A DNA stretch of 64,000 nt from Halopseudomonas phragmitis (lineage in GTDB: Bacteria; Pseudomonadota; Gammaproteobacteria; Pseudomonadales; Pseudomonadaceae): assembly GCF_002056295.1 (NCBI RefSeq), contig NZ_CP020100.1:2255501-2319500 (forward strand), written 5' to 3'. Below the pieces are notes generated by a model, which was given only the letters and a program-made list of their open reading frames with translations, had not been told where the DNA came from and searched no databases. Positions within the stretch are counted from its first letter, which is position 1. The number at the start of each line of letters is the position of its first letter. Positions 1 through 9,492 of this stretch are shown in pieces. The position numbers were made by a program, and so were the translations under genes.

Positions 1-469
1 GTTCGTTGCCACCATGCTGCCGATGGCCGAACGTGCCGCTGAACGCCTTGGCATCGACCCACACTACCTGGTAGCCCAGGCAGCTCTGGAGACCGGCTGG
101 GGCCGCTCATTTGCCGGCGGTAACAGCCATAACCTGTTTGGTATCAAGGCTCATGGCGGCTGGCAGGGAGATTCGGCCTCGGCCATGACCCATGAGTTCC
201 GTGACGGCGCGCTGAATCGTGAACGGGCCAACTTCCGTGCCTATGCCTCGTTCGAGCAGAGCTTTGACGACTACGTTGAATTCCTGCACCGCAATGGCCG
301 TTATCAGCAGGCCTTGCAGACTACCGACAACCCTGATGCCTTTTTCCGTGAGCTGCAGCGCGCCGGTTATGCCACCGACCCGCAGTACGCCAGCAAGGTA
401 TCGCGCATTGCCCGCCAGTTGCTCAGCCAGCAGACTACAGCCGGCAATGACAACCGTCAGCTGAGCTGA
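1..469 (+). CDS. flgJ: Flagellar rod-assembly muramidase FlgJ, C-terminal part (5' end outside window)
   Basis: This is the 3' end of flgJ; the frame is open from base 2, so the start lies before the window. The visible part is the peptidoglycan-hydrolase (glucosaminidase-type) domain, which opens a hole in the wall for the flagellar rod. The motif LVAQAALETGWGRS holds the conserved catalytic Glu, followed by NLFGIKA and then YASFEQSFDDY and a YATDPQYASKV segment, all typical of the family. The rod-capping N-terminal domain is not visible. It lies 14 bases before flgK, in the usual flgJ-flgK-flgL order, so it should be the distal part of a flgBCDEFGHIJKL-type operon. The in-frame ATG at 14 is internal to the domain and is not the real start. 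Confidence 0.93.
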   Translation, partial: FVATMLPMAERAAERLGIDPHYLVAQAALETGWGRSFAGGNSHNLFGIKAHGGWQGDSASAMTHEFRDGALNRERANFRAYASFEQSFDDYVEFLHRNGRYQQALQTTDNPDAFFRELQRAGYATDPQYASKVSRIARQLLSQQTTAGNDNRQLS

Positions 470-483
470 ACAGGGAGTAAAGC

Positions 484-2466
484 ATGGCAGACCTGTTATC
501 GATTGGCCTGAGTGGCCTGTCCATCGCCCGAACCAATCTGGCGGTCACCGGACATAACATCACCAACGTCGACACCCCCGGCTTTTCCCGCCAGGGCGCG
601 ATCCAGTCCACCCGTCCGGCCCAGTTCACCGGTGGCGGCTATATCGGCTCCGGGGCGACCATCGTCGATGTGCGGCGGATATACAACTCGTTCTATACCA
701 ACCAGTTGCAGGTCAGCAGCGCGATCAGCAGCGACGTCAAGGCTTACAAGAGTCAGATCGATCAGCTCGATGCGTTGCTCGGTGGGACCACCACCGGTAT
801 TGGCCCGGGTATCCAGAAGCTGTTTGCCGCGCTACAGACCGCTGCCGAAGATCCGGCCAATATTCCGGCCCGGCAATTGGTTATTTCCGAATCCCAGGGG
901 CTGGCCAGCCGTTTCAACAGCCTGTATGCGCAACTGGAAACCCAGAACAACTTCATCAACAAGCAGATGGGGTTGGTTTCCGATCAGGTCAACCGGCTGT
1001 CGGCGAGTATTGCCGGTTATAACAATGCGATTGCGGTAGCTGCGTCCAGTGGTCAGCAGCCTAATGATCTGATCGATGCCCGCGACGAGGCGATCCGTCA
1101 ACTGAGCACCTATATCGGGGTGACCGCGGTTCCTCAGGATGACAACACTATCAACTTGTTCATTGGTTCCGGTCAGCCACTGGTGGTTGGTAATAGCGCG
1201 TCGCGGCTGGAAGTGGTGCCGGGTTTGCGTGATCCGTCACGCTCTGAGGTGCAACTGGTCAATGCCGGGTCGCGGCAAGGGGTAACCGACCTGATTACCG
1301 GTGGGGAAATGGGTGGTTTGCTGCGTTATCGTAGTGAAGTGCTGGATGATGCCTTCAATACCATCGGTCGGCTGGCGCTGTCGATTTCCGAACAGATCAA
1401 TAACCAGCTGGGCCAGGGCCTGGATCTGCTGGGCAATGCTGGTGGCAACCTGTTCACCAATATCAACAGCCCCGAGTATGTTGCTCTGCGCAGCCTGGCC
1501 CGGGCCGGCAACAGTGATGACAGCGCACTGCTTGGGGTGAATATCACCGATACCAGCAAGCTGACCACCTCCGACTACGCTCTGGAGTTCACCAGTGCCG
1601 ACACCTTCACCTTACGCCGGCTGTCGGACAATACTCAGGTCGGGGTATTCAACATCAACGATGTGCCACCACCGGAAGTCGATGGGTTCAGCATCTCTGC
1701 ATTGAACGGCAGCTTTGCCGCCGGGGACCGTTTTGTCCTGACGCCGACCCGAAATGCCGCCGCCACCATCGGCACGGTGATGACCCAGCCTGAGCAACTG
1801 GCACTAGCTCTGCCAGTCACGGCCGAGGCAGCGCTGAACAATCGGGGTAACGGTACCATCAGTCAGCCTGAGATCATTGATGGTCCGCAGCCGCTGGACA
1901 CTGCCGCGTTGCAGGCCATGCTGCCATTCAGCTTCACGGTCAATAACAATGAGTTGACGGCCAGTAGCGGCAGCTTCGTGCCCTCGCCACTGACCATTAC
2001 CCCAGGGCAGCCGAATCAGGTCGAGTGGACCGATGGTACTCACACGCTGCGTTTCACTGTGGCCGGTAACCCCCAGGATGGCGATAGCTTCAGCGTTAAC
2101 TACAACGCTGATCCGGCAACCGGTACACCAGGTGTATCGGACAACCGCAATGCGCTGAAACTGCTGGAGTTGCAAAACAAGGCGGTGATTGGCTTGCAGG
2201 GCGGTGCCAGCGGGATCTCCTTCGTCGACTCCTATGGCGATATGGTGCAGCGGGTCGGAACCCTGACCGCTCAGGCGCGCATGGATGAACAGGCCAGTGG
2301 CGCAGTGCTGGCCCAGGCCCAGAACAACCGTGATTCGGTTGCCGGGGTCAACCTGGATGAAGAGGCGGCCAACCTGATCAAGTTCGAGCAGTACTACAAT
2401 GCCTCGGCGCAGATCATTCAGGTTGCTCGCTCCTTGTTCGATACATTGATCAGTTCCTTCCGTTAA
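484..2466 (+). CDS. flgK: Flagellar hook-filament junction protein FlgK (HAP1)
   Basis: 660 residues. FlgK forms the first junction ring between hook and filament and is exported by the flagellar type III system. The N-terminus has the flagellar rod/hook signature (LSIGLSGLSIARTNLAVTGH, then NITNVDTPGFSRQ). The C-terminus has the matching helical segment LDEEAANLIKFEQYYNASAQ ending in FDTLISSFR. Such paired terminal helices are diagnostic of axial proteins, and the variable centre (about residues 340-560) is the exposed domain. A GGAG ribosome site lies 8 bases before the ATG. It follows flgJ and is separated from flgL by only a few bases, so translation is probably coupled. Length fits Pseudomonas FlgK proteins. 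Confidence 0.97.
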   Translation: MADLLSIGLSGLSIARTNLAVTGHNITNVDTPGFSRQGAIQSTRPAQFTGGGYIGSGATIVDVRRIYNSFYTNQLQVSSAISSDVKAYKSQIDQLDALLGGTTTGIGPGIQKLFAALQTAAEDPANIPARQLVISESQGLASRFNSLYAQLETQNNFINKQMGLVSDQVNRLSASIAGYNNAIAVAASSGQQPNDLIDARDEAIRQLSTYIGVTAVPQDDNTINLFIGSGQPLVVGNSASRLEVVPGLRDPSRSEVQLVNAGSRQGVTDLITGGEMGGLLRYRSEVLDDAFNTIGRLALSISEQINNQLGQGLDLLGNAGGNLFTNINSPEYVALRSLARAGNSDDSALLGVNITDTSKLTTSDYALEFTSADTFTLRRLSDNTQVGVFNINDVPPPEVDGFSISALNGSFAAGDRFVLTPTRNAAATIGTVMTQPEQLALALPVTAEAALNNRGNGTISQPEIIDGPQPLDTAALQAMLPFSFTVNNNELTASSGSFVPSPLTITPGQPNQVEWTDGTHTLRFTVAGNPQDGDSFSVNYNADPATGTPGVSDNRNALKLLELQNKAVIGLQGGASGISFVDSYGDMVQRVGTLTAQARMDEQASGAVLAQAQNNRDSVAGVNLDEEAANLIKFEQYYNASAQIIQVARSLFDTLISSFR

Positions 2467-2477
2467 CGGTGCCGGTT

Positions 2478-3716
2478 ATGCGTATTTCGACCATTCAGGC
2501 TTTCAATAACGGCGTCAACGGCTTGCAGACCAACTATGCGAGCCTGACCCGAACTCAGCAGCAGATCAGTACCGGGATGCGCATACTGTCGCCTGCCGAT
2601 GATCCGGTGGCCTCGGTGCGGCTGTTGCAACTGGATCAGGAGGCCTCCAGGCTAAGCCAGTACAAGGCCAATCTTGATGCTGCGGAAAACAGTCTGACTC
2701 AGGAAGAGATCGTGTTGCAGTCGGTGGTCAACATCATGCAGCGGATCCGCGAGATTGCCGTACAGGCTGGTAATGGCGCTCTGGACAGCGGTGATCGGGC
2801 CAGTCTGGCGCAGGAACTCAAGCAGCGTGAAGACGAGCTGTTCGGGCTGTTCAATAGCCAGAATGCCCGTGGCGAGTATCTGTTTGCCGGTTATCAGGGC
2901 AAGACTCAGCCGTTTATCCGCGAGCCCGATGGCAGTTACAGCTATCAGGGTGATGAGGGCCAGCGGTTTCTCGAGATCGCCAGCGGCAACCAGATTGCCA
3001 TCAATGATAACGGCAAGGCGCTGTTTCTCGATATTCCCAATGCCAACCGGGTCGATACGGCTGCTGATCCGGGTAATACCGGTAGTGCGCGGATTTCTCT
3101 TGGGCAGGTGGAGAACAAGCTGGCCTTCGACAATCAGCTCTATCCGCTGGGTGGGGTACAGATCGTCTTTTCCAGCACCACGGACTACGAGATTGTCGAC
3201 AGCAACGGCGATCCGTTGGCGCCCCCGGTCACCGGTCAGCTAAGCCCCAACGAGGACAATGAATACACCATCCGCTATGGTGGGGTAGCCATTACCCTCA
3301 ATGGCGAGCCCGCAGCGGGCGACAGCTTCAGCATTACCCCCAGTGGAGAGGAAAAGCGAGGCATCCTCGACAGTATCCGGGTGTTGCGCCAGGCACTGGA
3401 AAATGCTGAAGACACTCCCGACGGTAATCTGGCCACCCGCGACGCAGTGGCGGTGGGTCTGCTCAATATCGACAATGCCATCGGCACGGTGTTAAGCAAA
3501 CAGACCGAACTGGGTGCGCGGCTCAACGTGATCGATACCCGGCGTGATGAGAACCTTGATCTGACCCTGATCAACCAGTCGGTTACCTCGGAGCTGCAGG
3601 ATCTGGACTATGCCGAGGCACTCAGCCGTCTCAGCCTGCAAACCGTGCTGCTGGAGGCGTCACAGCAGAGCTTCGTCAAGATCAACGGCCTGAGCCTGTT
3701 CAATCTGCTGCGCTGA
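2478..3716 (+). CDS. flgL: Flagellar hook-filament junction protein FlgL (HAP3)
   Basis: 412 residues from the ATG at 2478. FlgL is the second junction protein, placed between FlgK and flagellin. The N-terminus (MRISTIQAFNNG, then LTRTQQQISTGMRILSPADD) and the C-terminus (LQDLDYAEALSRLSLQTVLL ... LFNLLR) are the conserved flagellin-like coiled ends. An in-frame GTG at 2469 would add three residues, but family members begin MRIS, so the ATG is preferred. Neither start has a strong ribosome site, consistent with coupling to flgK, which ends 11 bases upstream. This is the last flagellar gene here; the next gene converges and overlaps its 3' end by 17 bases, so the operon ends at this point. Confidence 0.96.
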   Translation: MRISTIQAFNNGVNGLQTNYASLTRTQQQISTGMRILSPADDPVASVRLLQLDQEASRLSQYKANLDAAENSLTQEEIVLQSVVNIMQRIREIAVQAGNGALDSGDRASLAQELKQREDELFGLFNSQNARGEYLFAGYQGKTQPFIREPDGSYSYQGDEGQRFLEIASGNQIAINDNGKALFLDIPNANRVDTAADPGNTGSARISLGQVENKLAFDNQLYPLGGVQIVFSSTTDYEIVDSNGDPLAPPVTGQLSPNEDNEYTIRYGGVAITLNGEPAAGDSFSITPSGEEKRGILDSIRVLRQALENAEDTPDGNLATRDAVAVGLLNIDNAIGTVLSKQTELGARLNVIDTRRDENLDLTLINQSVTSELQDLDYAEALSRLSLQTVLLEASQQSFVKINGLSLFNLLR

Positions 3717-4617
3717 GGCGTTGACGGTTCTCGTCTTGCAATAATCGTATGAAAGCCCGGGCGGCCGGCGACAGTGGTCGTCCGACCCGGGTTACCAGGC
3801 CATAACTGGTACCGGGCAGCAGTTCCGGCCAGTCCAGCAATACCAGCTCTCCACGTGCCAGGTCCGGGTCCAGAATGTCTCGTGTGGCAAAGCTCAGGGC
3901 GTCACTGTGGCGTACCAGGCGCATCAGTACGTCCAGGTTGTCGCATTCCAGGTTGATCAGTGGCTCGCGGCCGGCAAGTGTGCGGCTCATGTAATCATGC
4001 ACCGGTTGCGGCAAGCGGAAGCTTGCCAGTGGATAGGTGTTGAGGTCGGCATTGTTTAGTCCGGCCTTGTTGGCAAGCGGATGGCCGGCCCGGCAGAACA
4101 GTACGCTGGGGTTTTGGCGTAGCGGCAGCACATGCAATTGCGGATCCTGCTCCAGCTCCCGGATATCGGCGACGAACAGTTCCAGGGTGTCAGCCAGCAA
4201 GCGCTCGCGTAACTCTTCCCAATGCTGGATGACCAGCTTCAGCGCCACGCCGGGGTGCTGGCGATTGAACCGGCCCATGGTTGCAGGCACCAGTCGGGCA
4301 GCCGGGAAGGGACCGGCGCCAATCAGCAGTTCGCCTGACTCCAGATCGTTGAACTGTTGCAGGGCGTTTTTCAGCGCTGCACTGCCGGCCAGCAGGCGTT
4401 TGGCGTGTTCAAGTACCAACTGTCCCTGTGGGGTCAGTTCCACGCCCTTGCCGCCACGAATGATCAGTGGGCAACCCAGGCGCTGCTCCAGGTTCTGGAT
4501 GCTGCGGGTTAGTGCAGGCTGGCTCAGGCCGATGGCTTCCCCAGCGCGAATAAAGCCCTGGTGTTCGACCAGGGCAACAAAATGGCGCAGGGCGCGCAGG
4601 TCGATGGGCTGACTCAT
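3700..4617 (-). CDS. LysR-family transcriptional regulator
   Basis: 305 residues. An N-terminal winged helix-turn-helix (LRALRHFVALVEHQGFIRAG, then AIGLSQPALTRSIQNLEQRLG) is followed by a periplasmic-binding-protein-like effector domain (about residues 90-295), the standard LysR layout. The effector is not predictable from sequence. The start overlaps the cueR stop by four bases (ATGA), so it is translationally coupled as the third gene of a copA-cueR-lysR transcript. LysR genes usually stand divergent from their targets, so this placement is unusual and suggests that its level follows the copper response. Its 3' end overlaps flgL by 17 bases in convergent orientation. Confidence 0.9.
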   Translation of the reverse strand: MSQPIDLRALRHFVALVEHQGFIRAGEAIGLSQPALTRSIQNLEQRLGCPLIIRGGKGVELTPQGQLVLEHAKRLLAGSAALKNALQQFNDLESGELLIGAGPFPAARLVPATMGRFNRQHPGVALKLVIQHWEELRERLLADTLELFVADIRELEQDPQLHVLPLRQNPSVLFCRAGHPLANKAGLNNADLNTYPLASFRLPQPVHDYMSRTLAGREPLINLECDNLDVLMRLVRHSDALSFATRDILDPDLARGELVLLDWPELLPGTSYGLVTRVGRPLSPAARAFIRLLQDENRQRLSAAD

Positions 4618-5018
4618 TGGTCGTTGCTTCCGGTAGCGGCCAGGTTGTCGAGAATCGGACAGTCTGGCCGGGTATCACCATGGCAACAGTGCGCCAGGTG
4701 GGCGAGGGTGTCTCGGATAGCCTGAAGATCAGCAATCTTCTGTTCCAGCTCAAGCACATGTCCCTGGACCAGGGTTTTGACCTCCGCGCTGCTGCGTTCG
4801 CGGTCCTGCCACAGAGCCAGAAGCTGGGCAATCTGTTCGATCGAAAAGCCCAGACCACGGGCGCGATGAATGAACCGCAGGGTATGCAGGTCGCGTTCGT
4901 CATAGCGGCGATAACCTGCCGCGCTGCGAGCGGCATCGGGCAGCAGATCGATGCTCTCGTAATGACGGATCATGCGCGGGGTCAGACCACTGTGTTTGGC
5001 TGCTTGGCTGATATTCAT
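4614..5018 (-). CDS. cueR: Copper-responsive MerR-family activator CueR
   Basis: 134 residues. The protein has a MerR helix-turn-helix ([20 protein letters not shown], then [19 protein letters not shown]), a dimerisation coiled coil (about residues 78-108) and a metal loop. C112 and C120 lie seven residues apart before PIL, the arrangement that binds Cu(I) in E. coli CueR; an extra Cys sits at 111. Known CueR proteins twist overlong promoters into an active form when Cu(I), Ag(I) or Au(I) binds. The gene overlaps the end of copA by four bases (ATGA) and the start of the lysR gene by four. It would therefore be autoregulated through the copA promoter at 7456-7486. Confidence 0.92.
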   Translation of the reverse strand: MNISQAAKHSGLTPRMIRHYESIDLLPDAARSAAGYRRYDERDLHTLRFIHRARGLGFSIEQIAQLLALWQDRERSSAEVKTLVQGHVLELEQKIADLQAIRDTLAHLAHCCHGDTRPDCPILDNLAATGSNDQ

Positions 5019-7426
5019 TGCTGTTCTCTATCCAGGTCTGGCCGCCAGCGCTTGAGCAGCAGGGCATTGGTCACCACACTGACGCTGCTGGCCGCCATCA
5101 TGGCGCCGGCCATCATCGGATTGAGCAGGCCGATGGCTGCCAACGGGATGCCCAGACTGTTGTAGATGAAGGCCCAGAACAGATTTTGACGGATTTTGCG
5201 CCAGGTGTGCCGGGAAATATCCAGTGCCGCAGGGACCAGTTGCGGTTCACCGCGCATCAGGGTGATACCGGCGCTGTGCATGGCCACGTCGGTGCCGGTA
5301 GCCATGGCCATGCCGACATCGGCGGCGCTCAGGGCTGGGGCGTCATTGATGCCGTCGCCGATCATCGCCACCACCCGGCCTTGTTCGCGTAGACGCTGAA
5401 CGTGTTGAGCTTTGTCCTCGGGCAGTACTTGGGACTCAACATGCTTGATTCCCAATTCAGCGCCGACGCTGTTGGCGGCAGCCTGACTGTCGCCACTAAT
5501 CAGCCAGGTGTCTATACCCTGCTGGCGCAACTGTGCGACGGTATCCCGGGCGCCGTCCTTGATCTGGTCGGCATAGGCCAGCAGGGCCTGGGCTTTGACT
5601 TGCCCGGGCTGCCCGGCAGCCAGCCAGGACAGGGTATGGCCCTGGGCTTCGTGGTTGTCGGCCTGGGCCTGGCTGGAGTTCAGCTCCACGCCCAACTCAT
5701 TCATCAGCAGGCGGTTGCCAAGCCAGACTGACTGACCGTTGACCAGACCGCTGGCACCGCGACCGGCCTGAACCCGGAACTGCTCGGCGTCGGCGCTGCT
5801 GATTCCGTGCTGGATGGCATAGTCACGCAGGGCCGCGGCCAGTGGGTGTTCGGCCTGACGCTGAACCGCCAGGGCCAGGCTTAGCGCAGCATCATGCTCC
5901 GCCCCATTCAGTGGCTCAAAGGCTTGAACCACAGGCTTGCCCAGGGTCAGGGTGCCAGTCTTGTCGAAGATCACCGTATCGACCCGATGGGCCTGCTCCA
6001 GCGCTTCAGCGTCACGAATCAGAATGCCATGGCGGGCGGCCACCCCGGTACCGACCATGATCGCGGTAGGGGTGGCCAGGCCGAGTGCACAGGGACAGGC
6101 AATCACCAGCACGGCGATGGCATTGAGCAAGGCCTGCTCAGGGCCGAACCACAGGCTGCCCAGCGCCCAGGCCGCAACGGCAATGACCAGAACCACCGGC
6201 ACGAACACTGCACTGACTCGGTCTACCAGGCGCTGGATCGGCGCCTTGGACGCCTGGGCGTTTTCCACCAGCCGGACGATTTTCGACAACAGGGTGTCCT
6301 GGCCGATGGCGGCGGTATCGAGCAGCAACATGCCGTCCTGATTCATCGCTCCGGCACTGACCCGGTCGCCAGGCTGCCGGCTGACCGGCAGGCTTTCACC
6401 GGTCAGCATCGATTCATCCACATGGCTGCCACCTTCGAGCACCAGGCCATCGACCGGAATGCGCTCACCGGGTTGAACCACTACCTGGTCACCAATCCTG
6501 ATCTCGCTCAGGGCGACCAGTTCATCACCCTGGGCTGTTCGCCGCCGAGCCTTGTCCGGGCGCAGGGCGGTCAGAGCTCGGATTGCTTCCAGAGTCTGGC
6601 CCTTGGCCCGGCTTTCCAGATATTTGCCCAGCAGCACGAAACTGATGATGATCGCTGATGCTTCGTAATAGAGCACCGGCATCTGACCGGCCGGGGTGCT
6701 GAACACATGCCAGGTGCTCAGGCTCCAGCCAGCCGATGTGCCGATGGCCACCAGCAGGTCCATGTTGCCGGTACGGTTGCGCAGGGCATGCCAGGCGCCC
6801 TGATAGAAGCGGGCACCGAACACGAACTGGACGATTGAGGCCAACAACAGTTGCAACAGGGCAGGCAGCATCAGGTCGTGGCGGCCGAACAGTTCCGGCA
6901 GCATGCCCAGCGCCAGCGGCGCGCTGAGCAGGGCTGCAGCGATCAGGTGTCGGCGTTCACGTTGCAGGCGTTGGTGTTGGGGATCTGTTTCACTGCCGCC
7001 CGTCGTTTCCTGCTGGTTCAGCCACTGACCGGGGTAGCCGGCCTTGACCAGTGCCTGTAACAGACTGTCTGGGTCAGTGCCTGCGAGCAATCTGACTCGG
7101 GCCTGTTGACTGGCCAGATTGACCTCGGCGCTGAGTACGCCAGGGACTTTGAGCAGGGCGGTTTCGCTGCGGCGTACGCAGCCGGCGCAGGTCAGGTTGC
7201 TCAGACTCAGCAGGCGCTCTTCGATAGCCACGCCATAGCCAGCATGCTGCACAGCCTCGCAGGCGGCCGCGAGTTGTTCAGGTTGTTCAAGTTGCAGTTG
7301 GGCAGTTTCCGCGGCCAGGTTGACCTGGGCGGTCCCGATCCCGGGAATTGCGCCCAGCGCCTGCTCAATCCGGCGCACGCAGCTGGCGCAGTTCATGCCG
7401 CTGATATGGAGGGTGACTGTGCTCAT
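5015..7426 (-). CDS. copA: Cu(I)-exporting P1B-type ATPase CopA
   Basis: 803 residues, inner membrane, ATP-driven export of Cu(I) to the periplasm. There are two N-terminal heavy-metal-associated domains with CxxC sites (GMNCASC near residue 13 and NLTCAGC near residue 80), then eight predicted membrane segments. The actuator contains MLTGESLPV, the transport site is the CPC of [15 protein letters not shown], the phosphorylated Asp is in DKTGTLT, and the hinge is [13 protein letters not shown] together with two HMA domains defines the Cu(I) subgroup. It is the first gene of a leftward operon with cueR and a lysR gene. An AGGAG ribosome site lies just before the ATG and a CueR-type promoter 30 bases further upstream. 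Confidence 0.97.
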   Translation of the reverse strand: MSTVTLHISGMNCASCVRRIEQALGAIPGIGTAQVNLAAETAQLQLEQPEQLAAACEAVQHAGYGVAIEERLLSLSNLTCAGCVRRSETALLKVPGVLSAEVNLASQQARVRLLAGTDPDSLLQALVKAGYPGQWLNQQETTGGSETDPQHQRLQRERRHLIAAALLSAPLALGMLPELFGRHDLMLPALLQLLLASIVQFVFGARFYQGAWHALRNRTGNMDLLVAIGTSAGWSLSTWHVFSTPAGQMPVLYYEASAIIISFVLLGKYLESRAKGQTLEAIRALTALRPDKARRRTAQGDELVALSEIRIGDQVVVQPGERIPVDGLVLEGGSHVDESMLTGESLPVSRQPGDRVSAGAMNQDGMLLLDTAAIGQDTLLSKIVRLVENAQASKAPIQRLVDRVSAVFVPVVLVIAVAAWALGSLWFGPEQALLNAIAVLVIACPCALGLATPTAIMVGTGVAARHGILIRDAEALEQAHRVDTVIFDKTGTLTLGKPVVQAFEPLNGAEHDAALSLALAVQRQAEHPLAAALRDYAIQHGISSADAEQFRVQAGRGASGLVNGQSVWLGNRLLMNELGVELNSSQAQADNHEAQGHTLSWLAAGQPGQVKAQALLAYADQIKDGARDTVAQLRQQGIDTWLISGDSQAAANSVGAELGIKHVESQVLPEDKAQHVQRLREQGRVVAMIGDGINDAPALSAADVGMAMATGTDVAMHSAGITLMRGEPQLVPAALDISRHTWRKIRQNLFWAFIYNSLGIPLAAIGLLNPMMAGAMMAASSVSVVTNALLLKRWRPDLDREQQ

Positions 7427-7455
7427 GATCCAGCTCCTGAAGATAGGACAACCAG

Positions 7456-7486
7456 ATCATGAGCCTTGACATGATGTCAAGGTCAA
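7456..7486 (-). promoter_or_regulatory. copA promoter with CueR/MerR-type operator
   Basis: Reading leftward: a -35 hexamer TTGACC (7486-7481), a spacer of exactly 19 bases, and a -10-like CATGAT (7461-7456). The spacer is almost filled by the perfect palindrome CCTTGACAT-G-ATGTCAAGG (7464-7482). An overlong 19-base spacer holding a dyad is the hallmark of MerR-family activated promoters, and the -35 overlaps the palindrome as in E. coli PcopA. It stands immediately upstream of copA, which is co-transcribed with cueR. Confidence 0.85.
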
Positions 7487-7511
7487 CAGCCCCTAGTATT
7501 TCCCCAACGGC

Positions 7512-8447
7512 TCAGCTCGGCTTGCTGGGATCGACAAAACCGTCCGGTTTGACCACCAGCACATCGCAGGGGACATCATCGAGTAGTCGCTCGGCGGTGT
7601 GTCCAAGCAGGGCGCTGTCCAGACGTGAACGCGATACCGCCCCCATCACCAGCAGGTCGATATCCTGGTCGCTGGCGAACGCCGGAATTGCCTCTTCCGG
7701 ATAGCCCTGCAGCAGATTTCGGTGTGAGGCGTCTACTCCGGTCTGATTGGCCAGTTGCTCAAAAGCGCTGGCGTGGCGTTGGCGAACATCATCGGCATAA
7801 CCATCGTAATCGGTGATCACACTGGCATCGAAAACCAGGGTGCGCGGCAGCGGGTTATAGCAGTGCACGACATGGGGCTGGCTGTTGGTTAGCTTGGCCA
7901 GACCCTGGGTCAGGGAGATCAGTTTCAGGTCCAGTGCCGCCGGTTTGTCCGCCTCGTGCAGCGGATCGACGCTGGCGCAGAGTTTTTGCAGCGGTCGATC
8001 GGCCTGCTTGACCAGCCAGACCGGTACTTCGCTATGGCGGATCAGCTGCCAGTCGGTATTACTCAGTAGCAGGCGCTTGAGCACATTGTGGTGGTGGGTG
8101 GTTTTCAGCACCAGATCAGCCTGGTATTCAGCGATGGCGCGCAGAATATGGCGGTCCAGACGCTTGCCCCAGAGTGCTTCGGTATCGACTTTGAGGCCCT
8201 TGTCGCGCAGTGGTTTGGCCAGCCGCTCGAGAAAGCCTTCACGATGTCTGATCAATGATGCGCGCGCCTTCTCCAGGCCGGGGGTGTCGAACAGAACACC
8301 CCCGTCGAGCGCAGGAATGTAGTCGCACAGAAACAGGGTGATCCGAGCCTGCGGATAGTGAGCGCTCAGCTGCTCGGCACGACGCAGGCAGGGTTGCTCA
8401 TCTTCACTGGTGGGGTCGATGACTACCAGCATGTGTCGAATATCCAT
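7512..8447 (-). CDS. Tandem-domain universal stress protein (UspE-like)
   Basis: 311 residues made of two Usp domains in tandem, as in E. coli UspE. The first begins IRHMLVVIDPTSEDEQ; the second (about residues 155-305) ends with the ATP-binding type motif GAVSRSRLDSALLGHTAERL followed by PCDVLVVKP. The first domain lacks the clear G-2x-G-9x-G motif, which is common in tandem Usps. It is probably cytoplasmic. It is transcribed alone, leftward, away from the lipoprotein gene. In P. aeruginosa several usp genes belong to the Anr regulon and support anaerobic survival; the Anr-like box at 8504-8517 suggests the same here. Confidence 0.9.
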   Translation of the reverse strand: MDIRHMLVVIDPTSEDEQPCLRRAEQLSAHYPQARITLFLCDYIPALDGGVLFDTPGLEKARASLIRHREGFLERLAKPLRDKGLKVDTEALWGKRLDRHILRAIAEYQADLVLKTTHHHNVLKRLLLSNTDWQLIRHSEVPVWLVKQADRPLQKLCASVDPLHEADKPAALDLKLISLTQGLAKLTNSQPHVVHCYNPLPRTLVFDASVITDYDGYADDVRQRHASAFEQLANQTGVDASHRNLLQGYPEEAIPAFASDQDIDLLVMGAVSRSRLDSALLGHTAERLLDDVPCDVLVVKPDGFVDPSKPS

Positions 8448-8503
8448 GATCTACTCCTTTCAAGGGAATGTTCCAAGGTTAGGCCATTGATCAGAGCCTT
8501 ACA

Positions 8504-8517
8504 CTGATCTGGGTCAA
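8504..8517 (-). promoter_or_regulatory. Putative Anr/FNR box upstream of the usp gene
   Basis: On the minus strand the site reads TTGACCCAGATCAG, matching the FNR/Anr consensus TTGAT-N4-ATCAA at 8 of 10 positions. Its centre lies about 63 bases before the usp ATG. A class II start 41.5 bases downstream would fall near 8469, with TAACCT at 8481-8476 as a weak -10. Regulation by oxygen limitation is inferred. Confidence 0.5.
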
Positions 8518-8587
8518 TTTGACCGTTGCCCTTGAGAAACCTCGGGACTGGCCGATAACCTGACAAACCATCGCAAAGATCATTGCC

Positions 8588-8959
8588 ATGTCAAAAACTC
8601 TGCTAGCCGCACTTGCCCTGGGCATTTTGGCCGGTTGCGCCTCGAACGCCCATAACAGTCACCTGAATCAGGCCTATCAGGCCTATGATCGGGGCGACTG
8701 TGCCCAGACCATTTTCCAGTTGTCCCGGGCCGAGCGGGCCAGCCGTTCGCGACCGCATCTGCAACCGGAAATCTCATTGTTGAGGGGGCTGTGTCTGGAG
8801 CGTCAGGCTCTGTACGTGGATGCCGCGCAGACTTACCGTTACCTGCTCCGGCATTACCCCAATAGTGAGTATAGTTATCGGGCCGGCGCACGCCTGGAGA
8901 CCCTGCGTCAATTGGGTCATTACCAGCCGGATCAGCGCTTGCCGCCCGAGCGCCCCTGA
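8588..8959 (+). CDS. Small lipoprotein with TPR-like helical repeats
   Basis: 123 residues. A lipoprotein signal peptide ends in the lipobox LAGC (lipidated Cys near residue 18). The mature part is helical with two probable tetratricopeptide-like units (LNQAYQAYDRGDCAQTIFQL; then AAQTYRYLLRHYPNSEYSYR). Proteins of this kind often act as small envelope scaffolds, but no specific function can be assigned. There is no strong ribosome site before the ATG. It stands alone, divergent from the usp gene and about 100 bases before the DUF4124 gene. Confidence 0.78.
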   Translation: MSKTLLAALALGILAGCASNAHNSHLNQAYQAYDRGDCAQTIFQLSRAERASRSRPHLQPEISLLRGLCLERQALYVDAAQTYRYLLRHYPNSEYSYRAGARLETLRQLGHYQPDQRLPPERP

Positions 8960-9058
8960 GTGTGCGGTTCACTATATGGCCCTTGGCCGTACTTGGGGGC
9001 TGGGCTATGCTTAGCGAACTGATACCCGACTGGTATCAGCTCCTGGACCCTAGCGGCT

Positions 9059-9490
9059 ATGCGAATTCGTCAGCTTGTCATCATCTGCCTGGTGCTGTGG
9101 TTTGGCCCGGTTGCCGCCAGCGAGATCTATCGCTGGGTGGACGAGCACGGCCAGGTCCATTTCGGTGAGCGCCCGCGCGAGGGCGCACAACGGGTTGAAG
9201 TGAGACCTCAGGTGGTCGAACGTGATGCCCAGGTGCGCCAGCGGGAACAGAATCTCCAGCGTCTGATGGATGTACGCACCGAGGAACGTGCGGCGCGACA
9301 AACCGCTGTACTTGAACAGCGGGCCAGGCAACAAAGCCATTGTGATGCTCTGCGCCGAGAGTTGGCGCGGTTCGATGGCCGGGTCCTCTGGTACGAGGAG
9401 GATGCCAACGGCAAGCGGATGGAGGTGGAACCTAAACGAGTCGAGGCGCGCAAGAACGCCTTGCAAGCTGAAATCAGGGAGCGTTGCTGA
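9059..9490 (+). CDS. Exported DUF4124-domain protein
   Basis: 143 residues with a Sec signal peptide (about residues 1-20, ending VAAS) followed by the DUF4124 signature EIYRWVDEHGQVHFGERP, a short beta domain common in Pseudomonas periplasmic proteins. The rest is a charged helical region (about residues 55-143) with probable coiled coil and a Cys near each end (SHCDAL and the final ERC), which might form a disulfide. Function is unknown. It ends three bases before the PilZ gene start, so the two are probably co-transcribed. Confidence 0.75.
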   Translation: MRIRQLVIICLVLWFGPVAASEIYRWVDEHGQVHFGERPREGAQRVEVRPQVVERDAQVRQREQNLQRLMDVRTEERAARQTAVLEQRARQQSHCDALRRELARFDGRVLWYEEDANGKRMEVEPKRVEARKNALQAEIRERC

Positions 9491-9492
9491 AT

